This document shows positions 54,148-64,000 of a DNA stretch of 64,000 nt, piece by piece. Origin of the DNA: Sphagnum compactum (Eukaryota > Bryophyta > Sphagnopsida > Sphagnales); contig OZ234493.1 of the NCBI GenBank assembly GCA_965153455.1, positions 27,022,213-27,086,212 of the forward strand. Reading direction: 5' to 3'. Below the pieces are notes generated by a model, which was given only the letters and a program-made list of their open reading frames with translations, searched no databases and was not told where the DNA came from. Every line of letters begins with the position of its first letter. The stretch's first letter is position 1. A program made the translations under genes and the position numbers.

Positions 54148-56328
54148 ATGTGGGGTGTCAGTGCTATCATCGTCTGCCTTCTTTTTTTGTGTTCAGTCTT
54201 GGTCACAGAACAGCGGAGTCTCCTCCTCGGAGCATATGATGATCATCATGATGGTATCAGAAGAGAAGCTGCAGTAGTAGATCCGGAAGATGATCAACAA
54301 ATTGTGAAGCGGGAGTCTGGCAGCATTTGGCCATGGAGTTCGGGTGATTTCCAGCATCTTTCTGGAGATGCACAACGTGACAAGACTTGGGTTCTTCCGG
54401 AAATTGGCAGCGCTGGTGTTGCGGATCCTGTTCCTGAAGGAGAAGAAGAACCTCCGGCTCTTCCGGATGATGAGCCTCCTCCTCCTCCTCCATCCGATCC
54501 CCCTCCTTCTCCTCCCCCTACGCCTTCTCCATCTCCTCCACCTCCTTCTCCATCACCTCCACCACCATCTCCTCCTCCTCCCCCTCCCTTCCCATCACCA
54601 CCTCCACCATCTTCTCCTCCTCCCTCTCCATCACCACCTCCACCATCCCCTTCTCCACCTCCTCCTTCTCCATCACCACCTCCACCATCCCCTTCTCCAC
54701 CTCCTCCTTCTCCATCACCACCTCCACCATCTCCTTCTCCACCTCCTCCCTCTCCACCTCCACCATCACCTTCTCCTCCTCCACCATCTCCTCCACCTCC
54801 TCCTCCTTCCCCGCCTCCTCCTCCTCCACCTCTGATCACACTGAGCAATCTGGTAGTGTCTGGGAAGGGGGCGGTGCTGATTCCCCCTTTCGATTCACAT
54901 ATCTTCTCTTACCGCACATCCGTAGCAGCTTCTGTTTCTGCTGTCCGCATCACTGCCTATGTGCTTCCTGATGTGAAGGTAATGGCCATTTGCTCATCCT
55001 CATCGTTGCAGTTTTTGCTCCGTTGGTTTTCTTGGGCCGTAAGCATGACCCATCATCTGTTGAAGAACAAATCTTCTGTCTCCATGGGATACTTGTCTGT
55101 TTTCTTAATAGAATCCAGAGCTCTGTCTCACATGTTTTGCAATTCAACAAAGAAGGTTCATGATTCTTTGAAGAATTGGCTTTTGGGTTTATACAACCAG
55201 GAATTCCAGAGCTTTGTCTGACATGGTTTGTGATTCTCCAAAGAGGCTCATGATTCTTTGAAGAATTGGGTTATCATTTTTTACAACCAGGAATTCCAGA
55301 GATCTGTCTTACATGTTTGCAATTCCTCAAGAGGCAAGCAAGTCTAGGAAGAATTGGGTTTCATTTGACAACCAGGAATTCAGAACTCTTTCTGACATGT
55401 TTGCAAATTTCCAAACGAGGTTCATGATTCTTTCAAGAATTGGGTTTGATTTTGCAACTAGGAATTTCAGAGCTCTGTGCCCGACATTTTTGTAAATTCT
55501 CCCAAGAAGTGATAATTCTTCAACGGAGATTGATTGATTTCATCTACAACGAAGGTGGCTGTTATTGCTGCTGCTGCTGTGGCAGATTTGTCTGCAACTA
55601 TTTTTTCACATCAAACTGTGATACGGGATTGGCATGGGTGCAGGACTATGAAATCAAGGTCAATTCGACCACACTCAAAAGTGGAGAAGAAAGTCCCCCC
55701 TTGGAAGTTGGAGCAAACAAAGAAAAGGTGGTGTTTGAAATCGATGTATCAGCAGCTGGACACAGACCTTCCATCTACTTCCTCTCTGTCTACCACGGTG
55801 AGAGATTCTCTTTCCATCCTTACTATCTGTATTTCTCTTCTTTTCTCTTCTCTTCTCTTCCTGCAAAAGAGTTCCAAATTTCCAAAAGTTCATGCAATCT
55901 CAAAGCTGCTGTTGTAGCTCTAACAGGATACTCTGAGGTAGAGGTGTGTACTGCAGTCTGTCAAGTGTGCCCATGCCCTGCAACAAATAGCAGATGTATA
56001 TTATGAAGATGGATGTGCTAGAGCGCCTCATGAGTGCATATGCTTTTTTGCTGATGTGAAATCACTATTTTTTGCAGAGAAGTCATGGACTTGGTGGAAA
56101 GTTCTCAAGTGGATTCTCATTGTGCTTTTAGTGATTTTGGTGCTGGGGGGAGTAATCTATTTCTGCTTTATCTATCACCGACAACGTACACAAGCTCTTG
56201 GGGAGTCTGAAAGAACTCAATGGTGGTGGCGATTGTGGCCATTTGGCTATTCTGCTCCAAGACAACAGGCTGACACATCACCAGATCCTTCGCCTCTTTT
56301 GGCGGACACATCTTCTTCTCAGTCTTGA
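54148..56328 (+). CDS. Single-pass membrane protein: signal peptide, extensin-like Pro-rich region, cadherin-like beta-sandwich domain
   Basis: Exons 54,148-54,978, 55,644-55,797 and 56,078-56,328 join in frame (introns of 665 and 280 nt, phases 0 and 1) to give 411 residues. Seen: a signal peptide (about 1-22), an acidic linker with a dibasic KR, a (Ser)Pro3-7 extensin-like stretch at 109-228, then a domain at about 230-328, one transmembrane helix at about 337-361 and a 50-residue tail with WWWRLWPFGY. The domain shows LSNLVVSG, PPFD...FSYRTSV, VRITA, YEIKVNSTTLKSG, LEVGANKE and YFLSVYH, which fits the cadherin-like beta-sandwich family (Pfam PF12733), split by intron 1. Inference: a cell-surface protein whose Pro-rich rod, probably hydroxylated and glycosylated, spans the wall while the domain sits near the membrane. 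The ATG is followed by the signal peptide, which supports this start. The ligand and function are unknown. Confidence 0.82.
55111..55500. repeat. Intronic tandem repeat, period about 84-90 bp
   Basis: Five copies within intron 1 of the proline-rich gene start near 55,111, 55,201, 55,291, 55,375 and 55,461 with GAATTCCAGAGCTCTGTCT or variants, and share TCATGATTCTTTGAAGAATT. They account for much of the 665-nt intron. Confidence 0.88.
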
Positions 56329-59300
56329 AATTCCTTCACTTCTCCACACACCCCTTTTCTGATCCTGTGGATTTATAAGTCTAATGACCACTGACAACAG
56401 AGTTCAAAGGGATTTTACAGACATCTGAACTGAGTTTTGTCCTTTTCTGTTTCTGTTGGTAGTGATAGATTTGATTGTGGAAACAATTGTACAAAACTTG
56501 ACTTTGAAGCTTTCAGTGAAAAATAAACAAACAGCAGTATGAGGAATGTGCCAAATCTGTGTTTGTTAGTATATTAGTTGGATGTTGCAAGGTTGGAATT
56601 GTAATATAGAAACATTAGGGTTTTTGGACCCTCCGTAAAACCAGAGAATCATGTGTTAAAAGCCTGTAATTCTTGTTATAAGCTCCTTGCAATTTGCAAC
56701 TCTGGCACATGGGCGACATGCAAAGGACATGCAACCCATGCAAAACACGATTGCAACATGTAAAAATTCTAGTGCACTAAAACAACACGAAAAAACAATC
56801 CAAGGAACCCATTTGAACAATCTCATTGTTCACACCCCTAGGCATAAAGTGTATTTCATAGATGCTTTACATTTGTGTATATTTTCTACATTAATATTAT
56901 AAACTCATCTTGCAAGAATAGGTTCACCCTAAACAATATCATTCAAATCTGATAGTCCTGCCTTCATTGTAGATTATTTGTTACTGTTGTCATCTAGGTC
57001 CACAGGCAATTACATTGGTACTGGGCTCGCTTCTAACCATTTCACATAGTGCAGAGTCAAAGGACATCCAATTTGGCTGTTCTCGAGAACACCAAAACTG
57101 ATGGCAAAGTCCCCCTTCACAAGATAGGCTATACCCAACGAAGAGTCAACCATACAAGACATGGGACCCTTTTCAGAAGTGCATTGGGGATTTTGCATTG
57201 TTTGCTAGACAAGATAATCTAATGATTGTAGTGGCTATGGACTTCAACTTGGGTGTAGAAGAGGAGCTTGTCCAGGTTTTGGTTCCATCACATAGGTTCC
57301 TATCACTTTGTTCCGTGATGGACTGCATTAACACTGAGTTAAGCTCTTCCCTAACAACTTCCAGTTTACAAGGAAATTCCCAAGGTGCAACAAAAAACAT
57401 GGGCTTGCAGACCAAAATCTTCACATAGATGCATGTGACAAGCAACAATAGATATGTGAGAAGTGCATTTGGCGTTCTTGTAATCCAAAAAGTTCTAGCT
57501 CATCTGGTGGGGTGATGATCATCACATGATTGTCATCGGTAAAAGATAACACAATTACAAAACACAGAGAATTATTGCAGCAGCATGTGCACTCTCACTA
57601 CTACCCATCTGCCACCACACTATTTACTTACTTATACCTAAGGACGTGGACACAGCAATTCTGCAAGCAAACCCACAACCCGTCTTGCACCCAATGTGAT
57701 ATTGTGTGCATCACCTGTTGTTGCATCTGTAGGTGGAATTGGGTGCCACTTATTTGGAATAATTCTCTCTCTCTCTTTCTCTACTGCAACAACAGGTTCC
57801 TTGCATCACAAACTAATTAATTCTCTCTTTTTCTATACAACAACTTTCTTCCTGCGCTCACTTCTGGATGACACCAGAGATCTGAGTTTAGTACAAAATT
57901 TCCATTGAAGCGCCCAAATGGGTTTTTGCAAATGTGATTATTCTAACTGCAACATCTTGAGACTCGTCATCATTGTTGCTGAACTGATCAATGATACTAA
58001 AAAACACTCCAAAAGACAGAGCCTTTTATCGGAATCATGAAATCACAGAGGAAAACAACATGCGGGTTTGACAAAGGTGCAAACAGGGCTCGGAGTTTAG
58101 ATGTTTTTGGACCGGTGTGGGGTGGTTATTAGAAACAGGAACAGACCCCCAGCAATTATCAGGGAGGTTCTTAGGATTCATAACCATGGTTCTAAAAAAT
58201 ACAAGACCGGGTTCTGGTATAGGTTCTGGACCTATAATCACGGTTCCCAGAAAATGTGAAGAAAATCAAATAACCGGCCAGAATACCACCAGTTCTTTCA
58301 TGAAAACCTGTAGGTTCCTGAAGGGTTTTGGAATAACCAGGATTGATGGTTCTTTGGTTCTGACTTTTTTTGCCAAAGAGGTTCGGAAGGCGGGAGTAGG
58401 TTTATTCGAGGGAAGGATGGGTTTATAGGTAGCTATGCAGAGAGGGAGGGTAAGTTTGTAGCTACTAATGAAGTTTTCACACCAACAAACATCATTATGT
58501 TCAATATATATCTGTGCATAATTTAATGCTTGCTTGGTGATTCCTGTTGTGTGCTGCTAACCTTGTGATGTTTGTAGCTACTTAAAATGAAGTTTTCACA
58601 CCAACAAACATCATTTTGTTCAATATATATATCTGTGCATAATTTAATGCTTGCTTGGTGACTCCTGTTGTGTGCTGCTAAACTTGTGATGTTTGTAGCC
58701 ACTTATGAAGTTTTCGCACCAACAAACATCATTATGTCCAATATATATCTGTGCATAATTTAATGCTTGCTTGGTGATTCTTGTTGTGTGCTGCTAAGCT
58801 TGTGATGTTTGTAGCCACTTATGAAGTTTTCACACCAACAAACATCATTATGTCCAATATATATCTGTGCATAATTTAATGCGTGCTTGGTGATTCTTGT
58901 TGTGTGCTGCTAAACTTTTGATGTGTGTAAGTGATAAAGGAATGCAAAATGGTAAAAAAGGGCCATATAAGTAAGATGAACCTTAAATGCATAGTTTGCA
59001 TTAGTTATACCAAACTTTCTTCAAATTTAAACATGAGTACAATTTTTTTGACAATTCGCAAACGTATGCGAAGGCTAACTCAATGGGAATCAAAAAAAAT
59101 TTTATGAAACACAAATTACTTGTGTACTTTGCATTCTACTTATTTGCGTACTTTGTCATAAAAAATAGACATTTATGCATGCTAGAGTGCACACTTAATA
59201 ATTGCACTTGTGACCCATATATTGTAAAAGAGTGACACTTGATGAATAATAAATGTATTGAATTAAACCCAACCGGTAGTTAGTAAAATAAACAACTCAA

Positions 59301-62300
59301 CGTTTTACCTCGAATGGATCCACAAGTAATCCAATACTAAAAGGACCTCCTCTCAACTCTACTACATACGTTACATCATGTTGATCATATCTTATCATTT
59401 TAATGTGCCAAAAAAAAGTTGTTTCACCCAAGAATGGCTACTTATTTCACTCAAGTTTCTCCTTTTTTTCGCAAAATTCTTTCTTGGTGATTGTCATTTT
59501 AATCAGAGTGATTGTTACTCACTTTGACCATAATTTTCGTTTTGATGAAGAACACCATGATTTTGATGAAGAACACGATGGTGTTAAGGTGTTTAAGTAG
59601 ACCTTGAGCTCCCTAGAACCCACAAAATTGGCATGGAATATGGCATGGGTTTGTACGCCCATGGAGGCTCTAGTAGGTGTGAGTTGTTATCTAATCTTGC
59701 TTTCTTGGCTTTCCTTTTGTCCATGGCTACTTTCATATTGTGATGGCATACAACATGTGTAATGCCATTGAAAGGAGCCTTATAGACTATGATTGAAAGA
59801 TGGGTTCAAATTTTGTATGGAGTGCATCACCTTGCTCAACAATATGCTTCATTGACTTGGTTTCATTAAAAAAAAAATCTTTTTATCCAAAAGTCTTTCT
59901 CATTGTGCTACTTCTTTGTTTATTTTGTCAAGCATCATTTTTCCCTTGTTAGCAATTTTTTTTTGTTTTTTGCATTTCGATCTTTGGTAGGCGCCTCTTT
60001 CTTGGTCACCTTTTGTTCTAGAGTTGTTAAGGAATGTTTTAAAATCATCATGCTTGACTTTTTGTAATCAATCATAGGTTCTTCATGTGGTTGTCTCCAC
60101 AGTCCAACAACTTTTACCTTGGGAAAAACAAGAAATTGGATGTTTGATGATGGTGGGGTGACTTGCCATGCTTGGTGGTTTTGAGTCCAAAATTTAAAAG
60201 TTCCCAACAAACATTAATCTTGTTTTGGAGCCATCATCCTCATTGTTGTTGAACCCACCTACACCACCACCTTCCAAATCAACAAAATCTCTAAAAATCT
60301 CATGTGTTTGCAAGTCATCTAATACAAACTCTATCTTAGCAACATTACTTGAAACTTTTTAAAAGATGCATCTTACTTGCCATCACATTGGGATTCAATG
60401 GCCATATGTTGGTTGTTGTTTTAAAAATTCAAAAGTTGTGGGGTGTGAAAGTATTCTTGAAGGCCAACAAGACCCATTGCACCAAGTCCTTTTTTAAAAC
60501 CCTCCCCCCTTTTTGGCCCAATGTCTAAACATTTTTGTAGACAAGGAATGTGAACTTGGACGGCTTGAAACATGAAACATCTAACAATTGTAGTATGTGG
60601 GATGTATGTGATGGCAAAATAATTAAGTCCAACTTCATTTTTAAACTTATGTATAGATTACATCCATTATGATGATAGTTATGGCTAGTAAGTGTCTAAT
60701 GTTTGTTGACAAGTTGTTTTTTCATTCTTGCACTACTACAATGAAGTGAAAAATTCATGTGGAAAACAAACTTTTAGTCATCCATGCCTTGGGTTGCATA
60801 AGCACTATAGATTCACTTTCATAATGTTCAGTGTAATTGTGTTTGAATCATTTGCCTTTGTAGGTATAAAAAGGTGCACATTAATCATTGTGCACATTGA
60901 TTCAAGATAATACTATAACTATCCTATTTTTGTTTGGAGTAATGGAATGCACTATCTTCAATCTAGTCATGGCAAGCACAAAGGTGCCACCATTACAATC
61001 AACTTGTGCATCAAATTTGTCACAAGTTCCAAATGTGGTGGGCATCATAGTTGTGTAGATTGTAAGCATACTACATGTTATTTCAAAAGGTTGCCATATT
61101 GCTAAAGCATAATCCCTTTGCGTGGTCAACTTTAAGTGTTTAAAGTACAAATAGTGATAGATCTAGGTTTTGTTTTTTGAAACACCGTAACCAACCCCAA
61201 TCCAAATTCTTTGGAATTTAAATGAATTGTCTTCTTTTATGTAACTTTTGTCACATTAAATTACAATTGTGTCAATGTGATGGGATTCAATATTAGTTGC
61301 ATCTTCTTGATGTAATTTACAAGTGTCGTTTTCTTAACTTTCTCAAACACATTTGATTTACTTTTACATTTGCTCAACACCACCCCATACAAGTGATTCT
61401 TCAAGGAGGTGACTAGGACCCCTAGAAGTGTGTTGCAAACACAAATTTCGAGCCACCTTCAACTATTGTAATGGTGTGTTGCAAATGGGTGCGTTCATTA
61501 CATAAGGAAACAATGTGACCAAAATTGTAATCCTTTTTATTTACAAAGGACTCATGTGGTTTTCAATACCAAATAATTTCTCCAAATTAAGTGGAAATAT
61601 ATATTATATACTAACTTTATCATTCATTTGATAAAAAATATTTTAATGTTATGTTGTTTTTCAATGTGAATATATCTTATGACATTAATTTGGCATGTTG
61701 TGTTCCAAGGTTTTAAAAAATTGATGTTAAAACAACATATGACATGTATTTAGTTATAGAATATTTCTAATTTATAACAATAATAATTGAAATGAAAATT
61801 CATTAATATTTCAACATTGTTTACCAAACCTTAAAACTCACATGATCCTTTTTCAAAGTTATTAGGGGTGCAAGATTAAACAGTGCCAACACAATTTTTG
61901 ATACATTATATCATAAATGTAACCAAATCAACATCATTGTAGTGTGAACTTGAACTTGCCTCATCTTCACTATTTGGAAGCAAGTTGAAATTTGGCATGG
62001 AATTCGTCTTTCAAAGTGTTTGAGTGTGACTTAAAATATTTTGCCCAAAATGTTTGTGGCTACCTTGAATGGGCAAGTTATTATGATTTTCATGTTTCAA
62101 TGTGTATATTGATTTCATTAATTGTGAGATGAAAATGCATTAATCACTTCTTTGAAACCGACTCTTATTATTTTGAAATAAAACGATGTTTTTTTCTTTT
62201 TTGGCATCTACATGTAGCCACCCTTGTAATAATGTGATTAAATGAGATTGAAATGATTAAGCATTCTTTTCATGAGATGTTTGAATACGTATTTTGATTG

Positions 62301-62579
62301 ATTTACTTGTGTTTTAAAAAATGCACTAATCACTTTGCTCAAACCAATCGATGAGTTTTTGAAAATAAAATAAATGTTACCTTTAATAATAATAAGATTA
62401 AATGAGCCAAGTAGTTGAAACCCATGTGTAGTTGTGTAAAACATTTGCAACTTTTGGACCAAATGGTTTTCCTTAGGTTATCATTTGGACCCACCTTCCA
62501 AACCTTAATATGTCATTAACAAGGCTAATCATTGTTAGTCTAATTAACACACTATTACCCTAAAACCCTAAACAACTAA
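56329..62579. other. Spacer, no intact gene supported
   Basis: The first few hundred bases are the 3' UTR of the membrane-protein gene. Two minus-strand frames at 57,448-57,173 and 57,198-57,010 look more protein-like than their surroundings but are in different frames and were not recognised. A four-copy array lies at 58,458-58,927. Beyond 59 kb only short AT-rich open frames remain, probably eroded repeats. Confidence 0.45.
58458..58927. repeat. Four-copy tandem repeat, period about 117 bp
   Basis: Copies begin with GTAGCTACTAATGAAGTTTT or close variants at about 58,458, 58,574, 58,694 and 58,811. They share AACAAACATCATTATG, ATATATATCTGTGCATAA and TGCTTGCTTGGTGATTC. High identity among copies suggests recent expansion. 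Confidence 0.92.
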
Positions 62580-62793
62580 TGGTGCATTCACACTTGATGT
62601 TAAATCAATGTTAAATGAAAATCTAGGTGGCAACCTAGATGGCACCCAATGTTAAATGGGCCATAGCTTAATGTTAAGTGAATGTTAAGCTTAACATACA
62701 AATTTCATGGTAACTAGGTTTAAGTCCTAAATGGGTAGCATGGTGGTAGGGGACTCAACCTTAGAGTCCCTAACACCAAGTGTGAATGCACCT
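62580..62793 (+). mobile_element. Tourist-like MITE, intact ends
   Basis: This 214-bp element has ends TGGTGCATTCACACTTGATG and CAAGTGTGAATGCACCT, flanked by TAA on both sides (62,577-62,579 and 62,794-62,796). It is the same family as the nested pair at 50.4-50.8 kb and has no coding capacity. Confidence 0.82.
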
Positions 62794-62796
62794 TAA

Positions 62797-63569
62797 GAAG
62801 ATGACGCTTTAACATGCAAAAATAAATAAATGTCCATTTTAGGGAGTTGACACTTTGAGGTTCATCTACCTTATTATTTAAATAAATAAATAAATAAATA
62901 CCTTATTTGTGAAAGGATATCAAGAGAATTTTTTTTTTTGGGAAAACTTCGTATTGATATATTTCTAAGGCAATTTCATGTGGCATACAATTAAATTGGA
63001 AAAAATAAAAATAAAACCATCATCCTTATGATGAACCAAGAACAATAATAGGTTCCAACATGTCGCCATAACATAGGAGGATTCTTAGGAAAGAAAAGGA
63101 AAAAAAAGTAGGAAAATTTGGCTAATTCCTCTTTTTGATGATCACCTGAATAGCCGCATCAAAAAAATTGAAAATTTTTAAAAAAATTTAAAAATAATAA
63201 TAATAATAGTAACAATTGCCAAGGAGTAGCCTAGTAGACTGAGGGGAAAAACAAGAATAAAAAGAAAAAAGGGCACTTCTTAGTAGAGAATTAGCACAAT
63301 AATAGATAGCAACAAAATGAAAGAAAATCCAGCCAAAACAAAAAAAAAAAATGGCTTTTAAAAAAAAATGGCACCAACAAAATTCTTGTTTTGGTTTTTA
63401 GGGTTTGGTGCTTATTAGGGTTTGGCGCTCTGTAAGAATTGATGTTGTTGGGGATTTGCTTTGCTTTTGTGTGAATTGGGTGTTTGTATTTTGTGGGTGG
63501 GTGAGTTGGTTCTTTGTGTGTTTGTTGTGGGAAGGGGAGACGTGTTGTTTTGTTTTGTTTGCATGTAAG
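62797..63569 (+). promoter_or_regulatory. Upstream region and leader of the CWF19L1-like gene
   Basis: AT-rich DNA with an (AAAT)n run near 62,880-62,900 and the motif AATTTGGCTAATTCCTC near 63,116 gives way at about 63,395 to a GT-rich leader ending at the ATG. No convincing TATA box was picked out. Confidence 0.35.
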
Positions 63570-64000
63570 ATGAGCGGGAACAAGGAAGCGCCCAGAATAC
63601 TCTTGTGTGGAGACGTCAACGGACATCTGCATGCTCTTTATAAGCGTGTGCTCGCAGTTTAGTGTCTTTTCTTTCTTTGGATTATTGCTTTCGGAAAGGG
63701 ATGTTTGTGGGTTCACATGGAGCTGATGACATGCTTCTTACAGTTGTTTGTTTGTCCCCAAACAAAGAAGAAAATGAGAAAGAAAAATCAGCTGACGTTG
63801 TGGAGTTTTTTGGTCGTGCCCCCACCCAACAGGTGAATAAGAGCAATGGTCCCTTTGATGCGCTGCTGTGCGTGGGCCAATTCTTTCCTGAAACGCCTGA
63901 CGGAATGGATGAAATGGAAACCTATTTTACACTGGCCAAGCCAATCCCACTTCCCACTTATTTCATAGGGGACTATGGAGAAGGAGCCGCTGCCCTTTTG
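63570..64000 (+). CDS. CWF19L1: CWF19-like protein 1 (plant CCCH zinc-finger type), N-terminal part only
   Basis: Exon 1 (63,570-63,656) encodes MSGNKEAPRILLCGDVNGHL and nine more residues. Exon 2 starts at 63,833 after CCCAACAG and continues in frame to the window edge with VNKSNGPFDALLCVGQFFPE and then PIPLPTYFIGDYGEG. The joined order (RILLCGD near the start, KRV, then NK.NGPFDALLCVGQFF and PTYF.GDYG) is that of the N-terminal domain of CWF19L1, a relative of the yeast splicing-associated factor Cwf19/Drn1 linked to intron-lariat turnover. Plant members carry a CCCH finger further on, outside this window. The donor of the 176-nt intron would be GCA|GTTTAG, a weak site, but it restores the conserved V-N-K junction in phase 0. 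The 3' part is missing only because the window ends. Confidence 0.82.

Noticed and set aside
54294-54848. Long Gly-rich open frame on the minus strand
   Set aside because: Antisense shadow of the SPPPP-coding repeat; the plus strand has the signal peptide, splice sites and domain.
59935-61150. Minus-strand open frames of 82-91 codons
   Set aside because: Not recognised, not joined by plausible splice sites; could be eroded transposon but cannot be supported.

Overview
The window is nuclear DNA of a land plant. The evidence is interrupted genes with GT-AG introns, three plant-type beta-tubulin genes with two short introns each, an IQD-like calmodulin-binding protein gene, teloboxes (AAACCCTAA), and long AT-rich spacers holding decayed hAT transposons and MITEs. 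Large repeat-filled intergenic space and a cadherin-like-domain wall/membrane protein would fit a seed-free plant (bryophyte, lycophyte or fern), but the species cannot be fixed from the sequence alone. No organellar, bacterial or viral genes were recognised.

Layout. 1-9.5 kb: AT-rich spacer with a 178-bp tandem duplication and transposon-end fragments. 10.75-12.36 kb (+): intronless IQD-like gene, followed by a telobox/CT-repeat array and a roughly 163-bp tandem array. 15.6-16.44 kb: 3' end of a decayed hAT element. 16.6-17.7 kb: roughly 165-bp tandem array running into the 5' leader of beta-tubulin A (17,926-19,705, +). 24.9-26.6 kb (-): beta-tubulin B. 27.4-39.1 kb: spacer with a second hAT relic at 34.3-37.4 kb. 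39.98-41.70 kb (+): beta-tubulin C, which with B forms a divergent inverted duplication of about 2 kb arms, each preceded by the same family of minisatellite. 48.0-48.9 kb (+): four-transmembrane protein whose 5' leader region is duplicated. 54.15-56.33 kb (+): a signal-peptide / proline-rich / cadherin-like / transmembrane protein in three exons. 50.4 and 62.6 kb: Tourist-like MITEs, one nested in another. 63.57 kb to the right edge (+): 5' end of a CWF19L1-like gene, cut by the window.

Relations between genes. The three tubulin genes encode 443-residue proteins: B and C are identical and A differs from them at two residues of the acidic C-terminal tail, so they form a dose-type local family of the microtubule subunit. 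Each has its own tandem-repeat array just upstream. B and C share a proximal promoter with an E2F-type TTTCCCGCC site. Sequence similarity between B and C stops at the stop codon, while C resembles A beyond it, which suggests partial duplication or gene conversion. The IQD-like protein (a family linked to microtubules and calmodulin) and the wall-spanning membrane protein are cytoskeleton/cell-surface genes in the same neighbourhood, but nothing shows that they are co-regulated.

The most notable items are the proline-rich cadherin-like membrane protein, the repeat-built promoters of the tubulin genes, a 270-nt stop-free in-frame intron in tubulin B, a near-perfect 29-bp-stem hairpin downstream of tubulin C, and the nested MITE pair.
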